Shown: positions 34,573 to 47,824, numbered from the stretch's first letter. The stretch is 64,000 nucleotides of DNA from Proteromonas lacertae (GCA_002245135.1 NGBS01000002.1:310001-374000); one strand, 5' to 3'. Program-made: numbers and translations. Notes: generated from the letters alone by a model not told the origin.

Positions 34573-37435
34573 CTACTCAGACCATATACTCTGCAAGTGT
34601 ACATTGAAATCTTGAGACTTTAAGAATGTTTTCATGAATGGATGATTGAGTGATGGTGAAGTTTTCACTAATGAGTTATAATCAAAGAAAACTCTATCAA
34701 TCTTTCCATTATCATCATAATTTCTATGAGTCAAAGTAACTTCTCTATATCTCTTTGATAATGAAGTGATCAAATGTGTAAAATAGGAAATATACTGATT
34801 CCATAATTCATCAGTTGATTCAGCAAGTGGATCTAAATGTCTATAAAACTCAGTAATATTAGAGTATAATTCATCATCTAATCCACTGGGTGCAACAGGT
34901 AAAGGAACAACTGACTGATAAACAACATCATTATCAACATTAATAATTGTTGCATTTTGTAATAACAAATGTAAACTTGGATATATTGAACCAAGTGGCA
35001 TAGAATCAGGGAAATAAGATAATAAATCAGAACCTTGAGACTCAGGGCAAACACCAATGATAAATGGTTCTTGTTGTAAATTCATAGTAAAAGTAGGTAA
35101 CATTGATAATGGAACACAATATTCAACTTTATGATGCCATTTCAAAGGTTCTAATAATGATAAGAAACATTTGATGAAGTATTCCAACATTGTTTTTCTT
35201 GCTGAAAATACAACTATTTGTCTTTCCATTATTAATGAGTAGAATATTGATAATACATTACTTGAGTGTAAAGATCTAAATAATTGAACTCCAATTAATG
35301 GTAATGGTGGTGGTATTTTGTGATGTAATAATAATGGATTATCTAATAATGCAACAAAATCATTCCAAGATGGGAATTCATTACCTTTATTTATAAATTG
35401 TTTAATTTCTTGTAATACTTCAAACTGATTTGATTCTTTATATAATATTGTATAACAATGAGGTAATGAAATATAAAATTTCTTCCATACTAATTTTGGT
35501 TCAATACTTTTCTTTCTTGAATCAACAACAACTGAATTGACTTTTCTAAATGAAGATTTCTGTATTTCTTCATCAAAATTAACACTTCCTTGAGCAGATA
35601 TTGACTTTGGCAAACCTTCAGACTTTCTTTCTAATTGATTACCAATATTTCTAATAAATCTTCCTATCTTTAAGTTACTAAAACTGTCTTTTAAACTTGG
35701 AGATGGTGATAATGCTGGTGATAATGGTTCTGTCTCATCTGTATCATCATCAACTTCACTGATCACTTCGGATGGTACAAAATCTTGTTTTACTTGATAT
35801 CTTGTTGTTCTTGATTCATATGTTGTTACAGTTATTCCTCTATACGATGTTCCAGCCATTTCAAATGTGTGAATTAATGGATTTGGTACTAATAAATAGA
35901 ATAATAATATTTAAATACATGTTACTTTAGGAAGTGGTGGATCATCTACATCGTCTAATTGTTCATGATATATAATATTCAAACCACCACTGAATGTATA
36001 GCACTATTGTTTATATATATATATATATATATATACATGTAAATCATGTTTAAATAAATCATCTGCTTCTATTCCATTAGTAGTGACTTTCTCAACTAAT
36101 TCACTACTATAATAACCACCTTCATATGTTCCTTTCACTGGACCTTCTACTGATTGTAAATCACTATTCTTTGCAGTGAAATGATATACAGCTAATATAT
36201 TACATTTGTGATCACCATCATTCTCTGATTTACATGGAATATAATTCTCAGGTAATTCTGTTTCGATTGGTTTCTTATCTGGATTAAATCCAATTACATT
36301 ATATCCATTATAATCTTTACCTTTTAAATAGGCAGTATGAGTTGCATCTATCATAATTAAAATTTATATATTTTATACAAACAGAATTATTTAATGATAA
36401 TGCAGCACTATACAAAGCATAAAATACAGTATATGTAAAAGGAAGTGATATATTCTCAAGCCAAACTTTAACTGCATCTTTTGCTGGTTTAAAGTATTCA
36501 AACACATTTTCCATATATTCATCTAAACTCATTCTTGATCTACTTGATTTCAATCCATCCATTTTCACTTCAATATCATATATTTGATCTGCTGCAGCTG
36601 ATGCAACTGTTGGACTACTAGAATCCATATAAGTATCCATAAATTCTCTAACTCCTTTAATAAAGTCTTTTACATCAGAAAATGACTGTTGTTTTAATTG
36701 TTTTAGTTTATTTAAAAACATTAAGTTATATTGTCCCATAGGTGATTGGTATAATAAGAACATATGTAATAGTTTTTTAGCTGCTTCTGATTTTAGTAAT
36801 TTCCTCATTGGAGTTGGTACTTTCTGTAAAGTGGAGATCATTTGGTTATAATTATCACTTTTGATGAATTCTTCATATTTTGGTTTTATTAATAAAAAGC
36901 AATGATACTATATACGTATAATAATAATAATAATTATTATTATTATTATTATACTTTAAATGTAGTAAATAAATCAAGAGATGGAACTTTACTATCAATA
37001 ACATGTTTTGTCTTTTCAATTAATTCCTTGATTAATCCTTGATCTGGAAATAGAGATATATCAATAAATGTTTTGGATTTATCCTATTATACACAGAGTA
37101 TAGACAAAAAAATTCATACATCTAAGAATTTTTGATATAATTTCTTGGAAGATTCAAATAACTTTTGACCAGATCCAGATAATTCTTGATGGTTTAATAT
37201 TTCTGCATAAAAATTCAAACTAAGAAATAACAATAATTTCTACATACATATTTTCTAAAGGTGTATCTTTCAAAAATTTTTGAAGATATGTAATCATAGT
37301 AGAGGCTAAAAGTAAATTCTTGATAAACATACAATTAATAATCCAAATATAAGGCACTTTTATATCAGGATCCTCTCCATATTTAATTTTTATGTCATTC
37401 AAGTGGAGATCATCAAAGATAAATTGCTCTTCCAT
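34573..37435 (-). CDS. tandem RGS-like domains fused to a DENN domain
   Basis: Seven exons (37248-37435, 37120-37219, 36955-37083, 36379-36907, 36037-36347, 35919-36003, 34573-35888; introns 28-47 nt) give 885 aa. Residues about 15-160 read as an RGS domain: YLQKFLKDTPLENILNFYAE, SSKKLYQKFLD, IDISLFPDQ, and FIKSDNYNQM. Residues about 165-290 look like a second, more divergent RGS box (LLHMFLLYQSP, YNLMFLNKLKQLK, EVKMDG). From about 400 an upstream DENN region (FEMAGTSYRGITV) leads to the central DENN: PPPLPLIGVQLFRSL, FYSLIMERQIVVFSARKTML, EPLKWHHKVEYCVPLS, GVCPESQGSDLL. DENN proteins are Rab GEFs and RGS proteins are G-alpha GAPs, so this fusion could link G-protein and Rab signalling. Start at ATG 37435; 51 bp separate it from the FPPS ATG. 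Confidence 0.75.
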
Positions 37436-37463
37436 GAAAAATCCAACAAGAATCAAAGATAGT

Positions 37464-37470
37464 GGCTTGA
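37464..37470 (-). promoter_or_regulatory. TCAAGCC promoter element (core)
   Basis: Core match in the 51-bp divergent spacer between the RGS-DENN and FPPS genes, on the RGS-DENN sense strand about 30 bp upstream of its ATG. Confidence 0.35.
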
Positions 37471-37486
37471 GGTGAATCAAACTTGA

Positions 37487-38497
37487 ATGGATTATAATAA
37501 GCTTTTTTTACAGTATTATGAAGATGTAAAAGAAAATCTAATATCTTATATTAAAGAGTATAAACTTCCTGAACATGCAATGGATTATTTAGAGGCAATG
37601 ATAAACTACAATGTTACAAATGGTAAATTAGCAAGAGGAATTGCAACATTAACAACTGTTTATGAATTAGCAGACAGTAAACCATCAGATAACCAAATTA
37701 GAGAAGCGTGTATCTTAGGATGGGCAATAGAGTGGTTACAAGCCTGTTTTTTGTTATTTGATGATATTATGGATAAATCAGAAATGAGACGAAATAAAAA
37801 GTGTTGGTATAGAAGAGAAGAGGTAGGTCAAGAAGCAATTAATGATGGCCTTTTACTATTGACTCAAGTATATATAATATTAAGAAAGTATTTCAGTACA
37901 AATCCAAATTATTTGGCTATTTGTGAATTATTTAATACAATCAAAATAGAAACATCAATAGGTCAATTGTTAGATTCAAAACCCTGCAATTTAGAAGATT
38001 TTAATATGGAATTTTATAAACAAATAACTCATATGAAGACTGCAGTTTATACATTCTATTTTCCTATTGCTGCAGGATATATTTATATGAATCATACATC
38101 GAATGAAATATTAAGCGAAATAAGAGAAATTTCATATGTTTTTGGTGAATATTTTCAAATTCAAGATGATTATTTGGATTGTTTTGGTGATGCAACTATT
38201 ACAGGCAAAGTTGGTACTGATATCCAAGATAAGAAATGTACTTGGATGGTGATTAAAATACTAGAAGATGGAAATGAAGAAGATAAAAAGATATTAAATG
38301 ATCATTTAGGGAAAGATAGTAAAGAAGATGTAGAAATAGTGAAGAATTTGTATGTAAAGATGAATATTCCAGATAAATATAATCAGTTAGAAGAAGAGAT
38401 GAAAATGAGAATAGAAAATATGATAAATAATGAAAAAATAAAATCAAAGAAAGTCTTTAATAATCTCTTGAAGATGATTTATAAAAGAAAGAAGTGA
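37487..38497 (+). CDS. farnesyl diphosphate synthase (possibly bifunctional FPP/GGPP)
   Basis: Single exon of 336 aa, normal for eukaryotic FPPS. It has the first Asp-rich motif DDIMD (about 92-96) followed by RRN, and the second Asp-rich motif DDYLD near 227 followed by CFGD and GKVGTDIQDKKCTW. It condenses dimethylallyl and geranyl diphosphates with isopentenyl diphosphate to give FPP for sterols, dolichol, ubiquinone and prenylation. The chain-length region before the first motif is QACFLLF-DDIMD. The residue five before the motif is Cys, where animal and yeast FPPS have Phe (FFLVADDIMD). Smaller residues there lengthen the product. No transit peptide, so cytosolic. Trans-isoprenyl synthase identity is certain; product length is inference. 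Confidence 0.9.
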   Translation: MDYNKLFLQYYEDVKENLISYIKEYKLPEHAMDYLEAMINYNVTNGKLARGIATLTTVYELADSKPSDNQIREACILGWAIEWLQACFLLFDDIMDKSEMRRNKKCWYRREEVGQEAINDGLLLLTQVYIILRKYFSTNPNYLAICELFNTIKIETSIGQLLDSKPCNLEDFNMEFYKQITHMKTAVYTFYFPIAAGYIYMNHTSNEILSEIREISYVFGEYFQIQDDYLDCFGDATITGKVGTDIQDKKCTWMVIKILEDGNEEDKKILNDHLGKDSKEDVEIVKNLYVKMNIPDKYNQLEEEMKMRIENMINNEKIKSKKVFNNLLKMIYKRKK

Positions 38498-38866
38498 ATT
38501 GATAAATAAGTTTTCTGTTATTTATATATTCTTTTTATGTTATATTTGTTATTGTATGTTTATGGAAGTGAAAAAAAGAAAATAATATGATATTAGTATG
38601 AATTATTATTATATTTTCAAAATAAAAAAGAAGAAAAAATGAAAAAAATAATAATTATCTAGGTTTAGGAATATGAAAATCTTTCCCAACAAGAGGTGAA
38701 GAAAAGTAATGACTAGCAATAGTTGAATAATCTCTTTTAGCTGTATAATGATATAATGGAGTTGAATTATTATCATAATTATTACTTGAAGAATAATTCA
38801 TATTATTCTCTTTTTCTTTCTTTTTCTCTTCTTCTTCTTTGACATTATTCTTTTCTTCTTCTACTT

Positions 38867-40280
38867 TTATTTTTTTATATTTCTCAATTGATCTAAACTA
38901 GTTAATATTTTAGCATGTTGTTTATTTTTATATACATTCCCTTTATTATTACTATATTCATTATTAAAGTATGGCGATTTGATATATTTATTGACATTAT
39001 TGTTTCTATTAGTGGTTTTTGATTTAATTGGTGATTTAATGATATTATTATTATTATTATTATTATTAGGTTTAATAATTTGATTTTCATACTTAGGAAC
39101 AAAATCAAAATTCAATTTTGATTGAATTGTTCTTTTTTTATTATCATTTAAAGTTAAATTATCATATTTATTATCCTTTAATGAATAAGTATGTTGAAAT
39201 GGCAATTTAGAGATAGGATCAATCAAGCACATTGCAAGTTTCTTTGATATATCATCAGGTAAAGATCTACCTATATAATCATGTTTTATATTAGTTGTAT
39301 TAGTTTCAAATGGAGTTAAAGGAACAGTTTTCTATATTCAAAATAATAAATATTAATACAAATGTTCTAGGATCAATCACATATTGATGATGAAATGTAA
39401 ACACAGCATTATGAAATGCTTCAAAATAAGAGTCAGTGCAATTATATTTTACTCTCAAGATATTGAATATTCCTTCTAGATCTTTCCCTTGATGAATGAT
39501 CTTTATTGCTGTTTTCAATCCAATACCTGGAGGTGATGGAGCATAGTCACATCCACTCAATACACACGCCCATAGTATCTGCTCATCACTGAAGTCATTG
39601 AAGGGTAAATCATTAACATAAATATCAGATTTTCGATATTCATCTACATAATATTCGCTATCTAGTTTAAATAAGACGTGTGGACATAAATATGGGATTG
39701 AATCACTATCTTCAGTGAGAATTATGTCGATTATTTGATTTCTTATTAAATAGGCTAGCTGTGCATCTGCTTCATAGGGTGCTACGATAAATGGAATGCC
39801 TTTATCATGGAGGGACTATTTATATAAATAATAAATTATAAATCTATACTATTACCCAATTATTACACATTTCTGGAGTTACATCTATAGATGCTAATAA
39901 AGTGCTTTTGGCATTATAATAATCTCCGTTTTTTAATAATTCTATTCCTTTTTTATATGCTGTTTTTCTATGATTCTCTCTTTCCTCCTCAGTGATTTTC
40001 TTTTGTGGTAAATAATCACCATCAAATACAACAAATGGTTTAATTCCATAATTTCTTAGATCTTCTATCCTTTGCATGCAATAATCAACATATCTATCCA
40101 TAAATGAATCAATTTATACTTCAATGTATTACTTCCAGTAGCTAATTCAATACTGCAAGTCGTTAAAGATTTATGCAACCACACATAGCCATCAATCCCT
40201 ATTACTTTTGATCTAAAATCAGATATGTGTGCTCTTCGCATAATAGGTTTTATTAATGGTAATAATCCTTGAATTCCCAT
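38867..40280 (-). CDS. EXO1: exonuclease 1 (FEN1/XPG family), C-terminus interrupted
   Basis: Four exons (40120-40280, 39850-40093, 39360-39815, 38867-39331; introns 26, 34 and 28 nt) give 441 aa. N-terminal MGIQGLLPLIKP with IDGYVWLHK, KYVDYCMQRIEDLRNYGIKP and FVVFDGDYLPQK; catalytic block VAPYEADAQLAYL with LTEDSDS; then SGCDYAPSPPGIGLKTA (helix-two-turn-helix). The order and spacing match EXO1, a 5'-3' exonuclease in mismatch repair and double-strand-break resection, rather than FEN1. The tail is N/K-rich. The frame stops at TAA 38867 just after an A7 run, while another frame stays open a further 210 bp to 38655 and reads as plausible protein (see findings). Known EXO1 proteins are longer, so truncation or a base-call error is likely. 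Confidence 0.85.
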
Positions 40281-40449
40281 TTCACAAATACGATTAAATG
40301 TGAATGGCGCGAAATAATCAACTCTCTTTCAATTTAAATATTACAGCGATTAGATGATTATAATTATTCTATTGCATCTTTATATTGTTTATTATATCAG
40401 ATAAATATTGAATCAACAAGAATATACAGTAAATCAAAGAAATTTTAAT

Positions 40450-41213
40450 TTAATTATATTTAGTTACTTCATTCAACCATGGAACTGGATGTTCAGTATT
40501 GTCAAGAGATGCTTTATCAGTATTTACACTTTTAGCTCTTCTATCTGAAGCAATATATGCTTTGTACCATCCTAAAGTAGCAAAATTATCCATAAATGAA
40601 GATAATTTTGGGAATTTATCAAATATCTTTGGACATAATCTATAACCCATGTATAATACATCAAATAAACAAATCTAGATAAAAGATAGATAACGAAGAT
40701 AGAATATACATCAGCAACAGATATTTTATTTCCAACAAAGTAATCTCCTTCATTTTTACTCTTTAATGTCTCAAAATAATCACACCAAGTTGGTAATGTT
40801 GTTTCTTGAAAATGCTTTACAGCTTCCATAGCTTTTTCATTATATACTACTGCAAAGTATGCTTTTTTCAAATCTTCACATCCATCTAGTAATATATCAA
40901 TTCTAACTTCTTCATTTTCATTTGAACCGTATAAATCATATACTCTACCATAGTGTCTAACAATCGACATTGACTGTACCATACACATTCCATCTTCCTC
41001 AACTAATGGACATTGACTAAACGCCAATTTTGTTTTTGTGTTTTCTTCTTTGAATTTTAACCATTCTGGTCTTGTTAATCTATTAAATTTTGTTATATTT
41101 ATATAATTTTTATACTTTGCTTGCTCATATTTTTGTCCAGCACATTCAAGTACTAATCTAATACATTCAACTCTGGATCTAGCATCAAAATAAGTGATCT
41201 TGATATTTGGCGT
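40450..41213 (-). CDS. sigma-class-like glutathione S-transferase, apparent ACG start
   Basis: Three exons (41116-41213, 40710-41079, 40450-40674; introns 36 and 35 nt) give 230 codons in frame. Thioredoxin-like half: ITYFDARSRVECIRLVLE (Tyr of ITYF is the catalytic position) and the glutathione-binding MCMVQSMSIVRHYGR, where VQS is the conserved cis-Pro/Ser-type segment. All-helical half: DYFVGNKISVADICLFDVL. Sigma-class GSTs conjugate glutathione or isomerise prostaglandin-like lipids in the cytosol. No ATG is available: the residue aligning with the usual initiator (MPNxxxTYF) is encoded ACG at 41211-41213, and an in-frame TAA lies a little upstream. The gene is divergent from HSP60, 112 bp apart. 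Confidence 0.8.
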
Positions 41214-41282
41214 AGCGGATGAGTTATTATTTAAATTTTAGATTTGGGTTATTGAAAAATGTAGATTTTTTATTCTAGAAAA

Positions 41283-41295
41283 AAACTTGGCTTGA
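41283..41295 (-). promoter_or_regulatory. TCAAGCCAAGTTT promoter element
   Basis: Full 13-base copy on the GST sense strand, 70 bp upstream of its inferred start and 31 bp before the HSP60 start on the other strand. Confidence 0.5.
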
Positions 41296-41325
41296 GATAT
41301 TTCTTCTAGAAATTCTATTTGCATT

Positions 41326-43153
<1,828 letters not shown>

Positions 43154-43290
43154 GAAATTCATTTCACAACTAAATTTTTACTTTATTTTTTTTGTTACTT
43201 ACAATGTTGTTAGTTTTTTGATAAATTAAGTGAGAAAATGAAAAAAAAGAAATTTACTAGCCGTTAACTTTTATTATTTTTCTAATTTCT

Positions 43291-43956
43291 ATGCAAATAA
43301 ATGTATTTAGAGATATAACAAACTCATCAAGTCATTTAAATAGTCCATTCAATGTTAGTGTGAAAAGAGTGAGATCTATAGAAACAGATACAGAAAATAC
43401 ATACTTAGAACCAGCATTAAAAAGGAATAACATATTTATTAACTCAAATAATGATGTAAAAGGTGTAAAAAATATAAATAAACAGAAAAATGCAGTTAAT
43501 ATTATATCTTCATGGTATTTAGTGATATCAAGGAAGAATAAGATGAAAAAATATAGCAACGCAGTTAAAATAATAGAAAGATATAGATATGGTAAGAAAA
43601 TAAAGAGATTATATAGAAGAGCTTTAATTAAACAGCAGTTGTTAATGATTAAATCATGTGTCATAAAAATTCAACAATGGTATAGATACATCAAAGAAAG
43701 AAAGAAGAGATTAGGAGAGATAAAGCTGTTTTTAGAATTTCAGAATTTAATTATTCATTTTCAAGCACATATAAGAGGAAGGAATGTCAGAAAGAGGAAA
43801 TTACTGAATGAATATTCTCTTATTGCAGACCAAAACCAATCTCCAGAGGAAAACACTAAAAGTGATATAACAAATAATAATCTGATTGAAATATCAAATA
43901 TAATAGTTGATCCTTTATTAGGTGTGTCAAGATTATCATTAGCTATTCAACAGCTG

Positions 43957-43993
<37 letters not shown>

Positions 43994-44562
43994 TCACTCC
44001 TTTATCTACACCTACTGCAGAAATGATGAGACAATTTAATGAATTAGATATTGATAAAGATGAAAATGAGAATGATGATGATAGTTATTCATATAAACAT
44101 ATAAATTGTTATAGTCCTACAATTCATCTAAGTACACATACAGATAATATTATTACAGATGACTATACTATAGATAATACTAATAAAAGATGTAGTATCT
44201 GGGATGAAGTTATTGATAAAGCAATAGATTCCAGTGAAGGAATAATTAATAAATCAAATAGAATATGTTGGAAATATGATTTGTATATTTTAATCATTTC
44301 TATATTTTTTGTAGAATAAATGATGATGAAGAGAAAGAAAGACATGAACCTAACCCAGTTATTTCTGTAAAACCAATTTACCATTCACCATCTCCTCAAA
44401 CTAAAAGAACACTTGAAAGTCAATTGAAATTACTAAAGAACCAAGAAAAAAGGGTATATAATACATACTGTTTATATAATTGAATAATAGAAAGAAAATA
44501 TATTTACTAAATCAATTATGAAGAATAAAAACAGATTTAGATTTGGTCATTTGTTTACATAA
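43291..44562 (+). CDS. IQ-motif protein with poly-N tract
   Basis: Three exons (43291-44282, 44315-44453, 44491-44562; introns 32 and 37 nt) give 400 aa. It begins MQINVFRDITN, similar to the short FxDITN motif found at the start of several cell-cycle proteins. The middle has IQ-like helices: IISSWYLVISRKNKMKK, AVKIIERYRYGKKIKRLYRR, VIKIQQWYRYIKERKKR and IIHFQAHIRGRNVRKRK. These would bind calmodulin or myosin-type light chains. A poly-Asn run near 43,965 (AAT repeats) and an acidic DKDENENDDD patch follow. The last two exons are short but keep frame and use normal intron borders. Possible relatives are ASPM-like or centrosomal IQ proteins, but only the motifs can be claimed. Confidence 0.65.
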
Positions 44563-44675
44563 CTATTAAGTTCTTTTAATGTTATTTATGTTATGTTGTT
44601 CTTCCGTTTTGAATATTCAAAACTAATCATAAATGCTTATATTCACTATTATCTAACATTAATCAAAATAGATTA

Positions 44676-44688
44676 TCAAGCCAAGTTT
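44676..44688 (+). promoter_or_regulatory. TCAAGCCAAGTTT promoter element
   Basis: Full 13-base copy, 34 bp upstream of the SR-protein ATG on the sense strand; identical over 16 bases (ATCAAGCCAAGTTTAT) with the copy at 13,532. Confidence 0.55.
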
Positions 44689-44722
44689 ATAATTCATTTT
44701 TCTTATTTAATATAATACCAAA

Positions 44723-45677
44723 ATGTCTGCTTCAGATAAAAAGTACGCTTAAAATAAACTCATTGTTGTATTGCTAGATTATATATTGGTGACTTAAATG
44801 CAGATTTAACAGAGAGTGTTCTAGAAAAAGAATTTTCAAAGTTCGGACCAGTAGAAAGCATTTGGACAGCAAAAAATCCTCCTGGATTTGGTTTTGTAAC
44901 ATTTAAAAGTTCAGAGGATGCTACTAAAGCTTTAAGAGAAATGAATGGAGCTTCTATACTAAGCAGAAAAATAAGGGTGGAATATTCAAGATCATCAGAT
45001 AAAAAATCACAAAAATGTTATGAATGTGGAAGAGTATAATAGTTTTATATGATAATTATTCTATAACTTATTTCTAGGTTGGACATTTTGCTCGTGACTG
45101 TCCAGACAGACGTTCTTATAGTCGTAGTAGCAGTAGCAGTAGTTATAGTTCCTCTCCCAGTAGAGGCAGACATAGTAGTCATCATGGTAAACATCGAAGT
45201 CATCGAAGTAGAAGTCGAGGTCATCATCGTAGTCGACATTATTCTTCATCAAGATCTAGATCATCTGATGAAAGTCCGTCAACATCGAGATCTCGTTCTA
45301 GAAGAAGATCTAATTCTTCTGATTCAGGTGATAGACATCATCGCCATCATGATTCTAGAAGTGAAAGTAAAAATAATAGTAAATCTCCATCACCAAAACC
45401 CTCTTCTCCTCCTACAAAAGAAAAATCTTCAGACAATACAAAAACATCATCTTCTCCCAAATCTTCACATTCTCGATCATCTGAAAAGACTAAAACTACG
45501 AGTAAAGATAAGAAAAATGAAGAATCTCCCAAAAAGAAGAGTGAGAGTAAAGCTAGTAAATCAGCTTCATCATGTAGAAGTCGTTCCGGTAGTTTAAGTT
45601 CTAGATCTGCATCTAGATCAAGATCTAGTAGTGGTAGTTCCGGTAGTTCAAGATCTTCTTCAAGATCTAAGTCATAG
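44723..45677 (+). CDS. SR splicing factor, RRM plus zinc knuckle plus RS domain (SRSF7/RSZ type)
   Basis: Three exons (44723-44742, 44778-45033, 45078-45677; introns 35 and 44 nt) give 291 aa. RRM at about 8-80 with RNP2 LYIGDL and RNP1-like GFGFVTF (preceded by NPPGF), as in SRSF3/SRSF7. Then a CCHC zinc knuckle CYECGRVGHFARDC, and a long RS-rich region: SRSRSS, SRSRSRRRSNSS, a K/S/P/T-rich middle, and a terminal SRSRSSSGSSGSS. The single RRM plus one knuckle plus RS tail is the 9G8/RSZ22 architecture. These proteins bind exonic RNA and recruit spliceosome components, and shuttle mRNA out of the nucleus. In a genome with introns of 25-50 nt, such exon-definition proteins may work differently. 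Confidence 0.9.
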
Positions 45678-45796
45678 AAAATATTAAATTCTTTTTTACT
45701 GTTATATTATATTATAATCTCATTTTTGTTACTTTTTATTCAAATGTGAAAGTACTCCCTCCAAAAGAAACATATAAACTAACAATAACTCAATCA

Positions 45797-46917
45797 TTAT
45801 GTTACTTTTCTCGATACATTGGTATATCCTATACCTACACAGGAAAATATCAATGTATTATCATCTTCCTTAATTTTAAAAGTAATTCCAAAAAAATCTT
45901 TCAAATGTCTAATATATTGAACTGTATATTTCGATAATTTACCAATTCGAATTTTTGATACATCTTCTGGACATAATACCATCAATAATAAAGCTAAGGA
46001 TTGTAAAGAAGTATCAACACATCCTCTTTTGTTTATTTCTTCTAATAATAATTTTGCTGCATATTCACCTATATCTTCAGGAGTAGAACCAGCTTCAGCA
46101 TAATATTCTGCACTATATAAAACACCTTCTGTAGTTTCAGCTATTAAATTCATTCCATAACCACTACTATTACCTCCTTCTTTACCTTTAAAATGATCAG
46201 AAAATATATAAACATCAGATAATAAATTATTAAATACATTTCTAGCTTTATCGATCATTCTATTACTGATTTGGGGACTTACTCTGGTACTATAAGCTGT
46301 TCCTCTTATTCTCTTTATTAAACCTTCTTCTAACATATTTATACTACTTAAACTTCTAACACAAGGACAACTCAATATTACTTCACCTCCTCCTTCAGGT
46401 GGTGCACCTCTTACTTTGATTGATAAATTCAAACCTTCATTTATTCCATATTTTGATAGAAAAGGTAACATTACACTTTTTATTGTATCTACACTTAAAT
46501 CGGTGTTATCGTTTGTAATTCCAATAAATGATATTTGGGATGGATTCTTGCCAAATATTAATAATGGAATCACTCCTTCTAGATAGTAACCAATACTTCT
46601 TGAAGTTCCACAATCAAATGCGATTTTTCCTCCTGTGATAAATCCAGGAATTAATTTTATATTTGTTCCAGTTTCATTGATTGATATTTGGGATCCATTT
46701 GATATCTTTTCTATTAACTTTAAAAAGTTTGATTCATAATCTATTCATAACATAATCTAGTAGACAAATACCTTTAACACCTGGTTCTTCATCTGAGTCT
46801 CGAATTTTAGAAATCTGAATAGTCTTTCCACTGAGTATGGAGCAGACAATTCTCTGTCTAAAGTTTGCACCTATTAAATAAAAATAAATTACAAATACAC
46901 CCTTGGAACTTCAGCAT
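45797..46917 (-). CDS. RCL1: RNA 3'-terminal phosphate cyclase-like protein (18S rRNA processing)
   Basis: Three exons (46899-46917, 46772-46870, 45797-46740; introns 28 and 31 nt) give 353 aa, the normal size. Blocks in order: GCANFRQRIVCSILSGK, SNFLKLIEKISNGS, IGYYLEGVIPLL, IGITNDNTDLSVDTIKSVML, VRGAPPEGGGEVILSCPC, KRIRGTAYSTRVSPQ, STPEDIGEYAAKLLLEEI, RGCVDTSLQSLALLL, and DVSKIRIGKLS. Compared with true RtcA cyclases, the C-terminal catalytic His region is not visible, while the RCL1-specific RKVT-type end is. RCL1 acts in the U3 snoRNP/SSU processome with Bms1, needed for cleavage of pre-18S rRNA in the nucleolus. The tiny 19-nt first exon was chosen because it supplies the in-frame ATG. 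Confidence 0.9.
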
Positions 46918-46999
46918 TTGCGGAATGATAAATAAAAAGTTTGTTAGAGTCAAGCTTAAAATAATTATAAAATATGTTTAAAAATAAAAGTTATATTAA

Positions 47000-47824
47000 T
47001 TATTCAACATTTACATATTCTTCTGTAATATAAAATGTTTCTAAGAATGATTTTAATTCTGATTTATCTATATTTTCTTTTACAGTTATTAATTCATTTA
47101 AATTATCAAATTCTTCTTCACTTTCATCTAATTCATTTCCTATCTATCTCTTTTAGTGGTTTATAATATTTTAATCCTTTTTCACTCAATATCTTTTCAC
47201 ATAATATAATATTTATTAAATACCATATAATCTCCATTCCTTCATATCCATTAAACTCTTCAGGGTTTGATAATTTACATCTCCGTTTTCATTATCATTT
47301 CTCAATGTATTTATAAATAAATCACATATCTTTACATTCTCATATATATCATCATTTTCTACTACATATACCACATTTGAACTCTTCAAATTACCTATTA
47401 CTATATCATATTCACTCATAATCATCAAAATATTACATAATCTACATATCACATTAATAATCTCACAACTTGACAAACATTCACACTTTAATAAATCTTC
47501 TAAATCTCCTGAATAATAATTTCTTCTTAATAAAACTACATTATCACCGATTATTTCACTATAACATGAATATATCATCTCACAACAACATTCTGACAAT
47601 AATGAGTTTACTTCGAAGAATTCTTTTATTCTTTTTTCTTTAACATTTTCTAAATTTAATATCTTAACCATTTTCATATCATTTTGATCTTCTAATACTA
47701 AACCTACTTCATTCTCGCCTTTTTCAACACTTTCTTTTATCTATTGTTTATAAATCAATTAGAATACTTCCATTTCACATGATAATAACGAATTTATATA
47801 GCTATTAACATAAAAATCAAACAT
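47000..47824 (-). CDS. divergent protein kinase-like protein, probable pseudokinase
   Basis: Starts ATG 47822-47824; a 27-nt intron (47741-47767) leads to the main exon. Kinase-fold landmarks are degenerate: glycine loop KGENEVGLV, beta-3 MKMVKIL (Lys kept), then a hinge-like LLRRNYYSGDLEDLLKC, IVIGNLKSSNVVYV where HRDLKxxN should be (catalytic HRD replaced by IGN), and ICDLF for DFG. So it keeps the fold but probably cannot transfer phosphate. The 3' end is ambiguous. The main frame ends at 47216 (GI, TAA). An 83-nt intron (donor GTATTTAA, acceptor ATAG) would join it to NELDESEEEFDN...EEYVNVE ending at 47000, but that intron also carries coding-like sequence in another frame. Cys-rich throughout. 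Divergent from the secreted GST with 52 bp between starts. Confidence 0.55.
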
